A stretch of DNA of 45,466 bases, from positions 1-45,466 of the forward strand of contig NZ_PSZO01000006.1 of the NCBI RefSeq assembly GCF_004335975.1, in the 5' to 3' direction. Position numbers and translations under genes: made by a program. Under the pieces are notes generated by a model. That model was not told the origin of the DNA. It worked only from the letters and a program-made list of their open reading frames with translations, and searched no databases. Positions 40,727 to 45,466 of the stretch are shown here, in pieces (positions within the stretch are counted from its first letter, which is position 1; every line of letters starts with the position of its first letter). The stretch comes from Mycoplasma marinum (lineage in GTDB: Bacteria; Bacillota_I; Bacilli_A; Mycoplasmatales; Metamycoplasmataceae).

Positions 40727-41694
40727 AAATAAAAAATATTCAATAAAGAAACGCCCCCAAAGAAAAGAGTGAAAATATAATGAAATCTTTCTTTTTTTAA
40801 TTTCAATTACTGTAGTTTCTTAATTTTGTAATTACAATTATCAATGCAGTATCCCTATTCATTTTTTTAATTATAACAACATAAACAAGAAAATAAAAAT
40901 TATTAGTAAATTCTATAAATTTATAAATTTAGCGTTAATAGTTATTTAATAAAATAAATCTATTTAAGATACTCATTTAATTTAAGAAATTAATAATATA
41001 AACTTTGATAGATAAATTCCCTGTTTTATGATGAGAATATGGTTTTATGTTGAAATACAAATCAAATGAATAATTAATAAAATTATTTTAACTATACTAT
41101 ATAAAGTAATCCATAAAATACAAAAAAATTATTTTTGATCTATGAATTTCAAAGAATTAAAAATATCTAACAATGTATTTATGGTTTAAATTAAGATGAA
41201 GGAGGTAAGAAACCTAAATATAAACAAGCATGAGTTAAAGAGTGAAATTACACACTTTTAAAAGTTGGATTTCAATAACAAAAAGCCACAAAAGGAATCT
41301 TGAATCTAAAATACAAATGCATAACATTTGGTTATTATGGAGATAAACCATAATTAAAATGAGGTTGGTATCGTTAATAATGATATTTTTTATAGCAGAA
41401 CAAATATTGAAAGTCATTATGTTTATTTATCTATTATAATAAGTCACAAAATAAAATTTATGTCGGAAAACTTCCAAAAAAATTAATGCTAAATCAAGTT
41501 TTGGTATACCAATGAATTTAAAGATAGAAAAACTCCACAAGCAGGGGAGACAATTCATTAAATAACAATGAAACAGAATACCCCTTGATCATTTAAAGAA
41601 ATGGCGCAAATTATATAGAAAATAGTAATGATTATTAAGGAAATATAAAATACATCCCTTGATGCATCAATTGATATAATACAAAAAAAAGATT
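40727..41694. other. Gene-free stretch with possible decayed coding sequence
   Basis: Nearly 1 kb without a supported gene. From about 41190 to 41690 the plus strand has short peptides such as MKEVRNLNINKHELKSEI separated by stops in the same and neighbouring frames. Base composition is less AT-rich than the gap before it. It may be a decayed gene, perhaps a transposase, but I cannot show a family. Confidence 0.3.
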
Positions 41695-41725
41695 ACAATA
41701 AAAGTACTAGTTCTTGCTAGTACTT
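41695..41725 (-). terminator. Terminator of flippase gene 2
   Basis: AAGTACTAG and CTAGTACTT form a 9-bp stem with a 6-nt loop. On the minus strand it is followed by TTT. Confidence 0.6.
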
Positions 41726-41800
41726 GCGTGATATAAAGATGGAATTCATTTGTTTTAGTTTGTACGTACCTTTACAACAATATTTATTATACAAATAAGC

Positions 41801-43432
41801 CTATGAGTCTAACTCTTTAGCTTTTTTAATCGCTATTTTTTTCCTTAAAAAAGATGGAATAAATATGGATAAAGAAAATGATGTAATAAATATAAATTCT
41901 AATAATAAAACGGCTAAAATTGTTTCAATTCTTCCAAAGTTAATATAACTAACATTTTTCCAAAAAATACCAATTATAATTGTAAACACAATTATAAAAA
42001 TTTGTAAAAGATAAAAAAACCATTTTCTAATTAGAAGTTTATCTTTTTTATAAATTATTTGAGTTTCCTCTGCAATTATCCTAAATGAAAAACCTATTAT
42101 AGTTCCTAATACAACAGCGAAAATTGGTTCTCACACCAAACAAAGAACAACAGAAATAATGATATTTATAAAACCTTCTACTATGGTCAATAAATTAGCA
42201 GATTTAAATGAACCTCTAATAGTTATCATAGAAATATAATATGACCTGTAAATATATAATACTACCATCACGGAGAAAATAAATGCTACTTTAGTATTGA
42301 ATAATAAATTAGTGCTCTTGTTCATGTTATAAAAGAAATCCAGAAAGAATGGTGACACAAACAACATATTAAAAGCACAAAAAATTGATACAGCACACAC
42401 TAAACTTACCAATATTTTATTTGTTTGTTTCACTTCTTCTAATTGCCTTGAATACTCATGGCCCAACCTATCCTGCAATGATGTTATAAAAATATTGGAA
42501 AAAGTTATTAATAGTGTTGCAAATGAAGAATATATAGAATATAAACTTAGTTGAAATAGTACTTCTGATTTTCCAGTCTTCGAAAAAATATTCAAAACAA
42601 TAAAATCAGTATTAAAAATAATTAATGAACCTATTTTAATTAAAAGCATACGACTTACATCTTTAGCAATTTCCTTATCCTTAATTTTTAAAGAATATTT
42701 TATACTTGGAAATATTTTCTTAGCGAATGCCATATATCCAAACCCCATAATAACGGGTGTTATGGTTATGCAAATAACAGGAAATAAAACAAATCAACTA
42801 TACTTACTACCTAAGTTTAAAAAAACGTTAATCGATTGATTATTTGTAATTGTAATTAAACTTGGTTTTGGCAGAACCTTAATTAAAATAAACGCCGCTG
42901 AATAACAAGCTACAGTAGATAATAAATTAACTATGTTTGCTAGGTATCTTTTGTTAGATCCTAATAGTACAATTTCATATTTAGCGGTTACAAAATATGG
43001 TATTACAAACTTAGAGCCAACAATCATGGTCAACAAAACCAAAAAAGTATAATTCAGGTGTTCTGTTGAAGTTAATAAAGGATAAATAAATGCCCCACAA
43101 AATAATATGAATAAGTAAATAACCCCAATAATTTTAAAATATTTGTTTGTTAGAGACATAATAGAAGATATTTTCTCTTTATCTTTCCTTGCAAATGCAC
43201 CATATAATTTAGAAACAATAGCAACACCTATTCCGCCATCTACTAATGAAAATATAACAATTATCGATAGTATTGTTTTATATTGAGCTTCAATGTGATT
43301 ACCATATATTCCGAATAACATTTTAGAAAATACTAACATTAAAACAGCATTTAAAATCATAAAAACAAATCCGGTGACCATATTTATTTTACTAGCTTCA
43401 ACTTTTTTAATTGATTTCATAGAAATTTTCAT
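41801..43432 (-). CDS. Wzx-type polysaccharide flippase 2 (MOP superfamily)
   Basis: The 543-residue protein, with TGA as Trp, has about 12-14 hydrophobic segments. SLVDGGIGVAIVSKLYGA near residue 65 is the counterpart of the IADAGVAAIVSQRLY loop of flippase 1, and the length is nearly equal. It should export lipid-linked oligosaccharide. I chose ATG 43432 because GGAGG lies 5 nt upstream; an upstream in-frame start would extend it by only nine residues. It overlaps the end of GT-C-like gene 3 by 26 nt, so the two form an operon. Confidence 0.82.
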
Positions 43433-45215
43433 AAACACCTCCAATATTCTCAGTAGCAATTAATTTACCACCAGATATTTTATTTTTTGTAACTAAGATA
43501 TATTTACCTTTATAGAAATTTTCCGCACTTGAAAGTGTTAGCATATTTTTTTTAGATTTAATAAACTCAGCAGAGCCATTTTTTAGAACACCTCTATAAT
43601 CAAAAATACTTTTAACCAGCGAACTTGGCGGAACAAAGTATGGCAATTTAGTCCCTGTCAATTCATTAAAAAGAACTTTATTCCCTTTCAAATATTCATT
43701 AAAATAATTATTTAGTGGCTTAATTTTTTGTTTTTTGTATTGTTTAAAAGTGTATACAGTATTTTGATATGAAATTACTTGCAATGGAATTCCCACCATA
43801 TATATAAATAATAATATTACTGCTCCTAAAATATCAGGAGTCTTGTGTTCATAAAATAAGAAGGGTCAAACCAATAATACAGAAATAAGAACTAGTGATC
43901 TAGAAAATAATAGATTGTTAATATCTAAAACTTTTTCTAAATATTGCACATTGAAATTTGGTATTTCAACAGACGCAAAAAATATGAATGCAATCATAGC
44001 TGCTAAACTAAATAAATTTTTATACATAAATGAATAAATAAAGAGCATAACAGGAACCAATCATAGTATTGTTGGTTTTTCTCACAATCATGTTGTACTA
44101 CTATTTTTGTCATAAACAACTTTTATAGTTATAAAGACTACCATTAGACAAATAATTAAAATAGATGAAGTAATTATTTTAATTTTACTATTTAGGGTAA
44201 AACCTTTAATTTGATAATTTATTTTTTTGACAATGCTCATTTTATTAATAAATATTCACGAAGTTAAAAGAAGGATTTCTGATATACCAAGAAGTATCTC
44301 TAATATATATTGATTCTCTGAAGAGAAAAAGGCTTTACAAATTCCAAAAAACGCCATTAAAAATGATAATAATAAAGTTTCAGTAAGAATTTTTTTATTG
44401 AAGAAAAGTAAAACCAAAATAACTAAACCACATATACCAACTATTAATGATGTTCTCATTATCAGAAAAACCATGAAACTAGTTGAAATTGTTTTAAAGA
44501 GATTTTCAAAGCGTACACTTAAAACATAAATTGTCATCATTAAAGAAATTGAAAATGCGGGTTGAGCTATTGTCGAAATTTTAATATAAACAAGTGAAAA
44601 ATTAACAACCATAATCATAATCATGTACACCAAAAATTGCCATCATTTGTTTTTTCCAGATATAAGTAAATTAATAATTAAAATTAGTGGAATTATTTTA
44701 CTGATGGCAATAATTGTAAAATAAGTTCTTACAAAACTTTCTGAAAGTAAACCTGATAAACCAGATATAAAACCAACAAAAGCATCATTTTTATGTTCCG
44801 CAGAAATTGAAGAAATATTTGAAAAATGATCATCAAGACCTAAAAAAGATGTTCCGGAACCTAAGGAATTGTAATAAAAATTATCATCATTTGAATTGTA
44901 AAAGAAAATATCCGATAAGAAAAATGCGACCGTTACAATAAAAGTTATGACAAAAATATCAACAAGAATATACCTTCAAAAAATTCAACATTTATTTTTA
45001 ATAAATATTATTAATGAGGAACCTGAAATTAGCATTACACATAAAATGGTAGGTATTATGAATTCACCACCAATTGATCAAGAAATAAAATCAAAAATAG
45101 AGAATGCACTATAAAAAAATAACATTGCAAATGGAGCAATAATTATTTTATGTTTATAAAATAATTGACCGAATCCCAATGTTGAAATAAATAAAGGTAT
45201 TAATAGAAAAATCAT
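43407..45215 (-). CDS. Polytopic membrane protein, GT-C-like paralogue 3
   Basis: The 602-residue protein is continuous with TGA as Trp. About 11-13 hydrophobic segments precede a hydrophilic C-terminal domain of about 130 residues. The loop after the fourth helix has SNDDNFYYNSLGSG with Asp110 and Asp111, at the position of the acidic motifs of paralogues 1 and 2. It is more divergent than those two are from each other. A lipid-linked-sugar transferase or polymerase is suggested by topology and by overlap with a flippase gene. The start is leaderless: an extended -10 TGCTATAAT ends 6 nt before ATG. Confidence 0.72.
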
Positions 45216-45221
45216 ATTATT

Positions 45222-45230
45222 ATTATAGCA
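45222..45230 (-). promoter_or_regulatory. Extended -10 of GT-C-like gene 3 (leaderless start)
   Basis: TGCTATAAT is followed by AATAAT and ATG, with no Shine-Dalgarno site. Confidence 0.6.
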
Positions 45231-45466
45231 AAACATTTCATTTATAAAGATAAAAAATGTTGGGTAAAATATTCATTTTTTTCTTCTTTTTATTATCTAA
45301 TACATTGCCCAAGTATTTAATATAAAAAATTGTATTTTTAAATTAAAATATAAAAAACAATTAGATTTAAAATATTACATCCAGATTACAACAAATTGAA
45401 TATCAATTAACAGATCAATAAATATGGAAACAACTTATTTGATGCATTTATAAAATCATATGCTTT
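45231..45466. other. Right-end stretch without a gene
   Basis: AT-rich DNA upstream of GT-C-like gene 3. I see no supported gene up to the window end. Confidence 0.4.

Noticed and set aside
41762-41770. Palindrome GTACGTAC as a recombination site
   Set aside because: It is eight bases with no second copy seen nearby and no recombinase gene in the window.
1511-45215. Many genes look broken into short pieces at TGA codons
   Set aside because: In every case the pieces are in one frame and the TGA sits where homologues or the local sequence expect Trp. This is the mollicute code, not decay. Only carA has a true frame change.
1-45466. CRISPR arrays, rRNA genes, replication origin or intact insertion sequences
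   Set aside because: I looked for regular repeats, DnaA-box clusters, rRNA signatures and transposase genes with terminal repeats and found none that I could support.

Overview
The window is AT-rich (roughly three quarters A+T) and uses TGA as a tryptophan codon throughout: nearly every long gene is intact only if TGA is read as Trp. Together with the tRNA order Pro-Ala-Met-Ile-Ser, prokaryotic lipoproteins and very compact gene spacing, this points to a mollicute of the Mycoplasma/Mycoplasmopsis type. Species cannot be fixed from the sequence alone. Almost all genes lie on the minus strand. Only two clear genes, at 21495 and 34834, are on the plus strand.

Left part (1-8 kb): a gene cut by the window edge, a MarR-type regulator, a five-gene tRNA cluster, a DUF2779 putative nuclease, two tandem SGNH-hydrolase lipoproteins and a short-chain dehydrogenase.

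Middle part (8-19 kb): a complete set of enzymes for making UMP de novo. In transcription order these are pyrB-glnA, then yaaA, then pyrC-carA-carB-pyrD-pyrF-pyrE, mostly with 1-22 nt spacings or short overlaps. Glutamine synthetase directly follows pyrB, so glutamine supply and its use by carbamoyl-phosphate synthase sit side by side. This is unusual because most mycoplasmas depend on pyrimidine salvage. carA carries a one-base frameshift in a T7 run. pyrC has a leader with a 17-bp hairpin followed by an intrinsic terminator just before the gene, which looks like an attenuator. From 19 to 23 kb come a PD-(D/E)xK-like nuclease, RNase HII, a lipoprotein and a membrane-anchored alpha/beta hydrolase.

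Right part (23-45 kb): a large surface-glycan locus. It holds three paralogous polytopic proteins with GT-C-like features, two Wzx-type flippases, glycosyltransferases of GT4 (two), GT2 and GT32-like types, UDP-galactopyranose mutase, a LicD phosphotransferase, a TagF/TagB-like glycerophosphotransferase, and an overlapping pair of a HisC-like PLP enzyme and a LicC-like cytidylyltransferase. The likely product is a galactofuranose-containing glycan decorated with phosphodiester-linked amino-alcohol groups. Several 0.4-1.2 kb stretches without genes interrupt this half.

Regulatory architecture: at least nine genes have a TATAAT box exactly 6-7 nt upstream of ATG and no Shine-Dalgarno sequence, so they are probably transcribed as leaderless mRNAs. 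Other genes (lipoproteins, most pyr genes, internal operon genes) have clear Shine-Dalgarno sites. At several junctions the T-run of one gene's terminator lies directly against the -10 box of the next gene.
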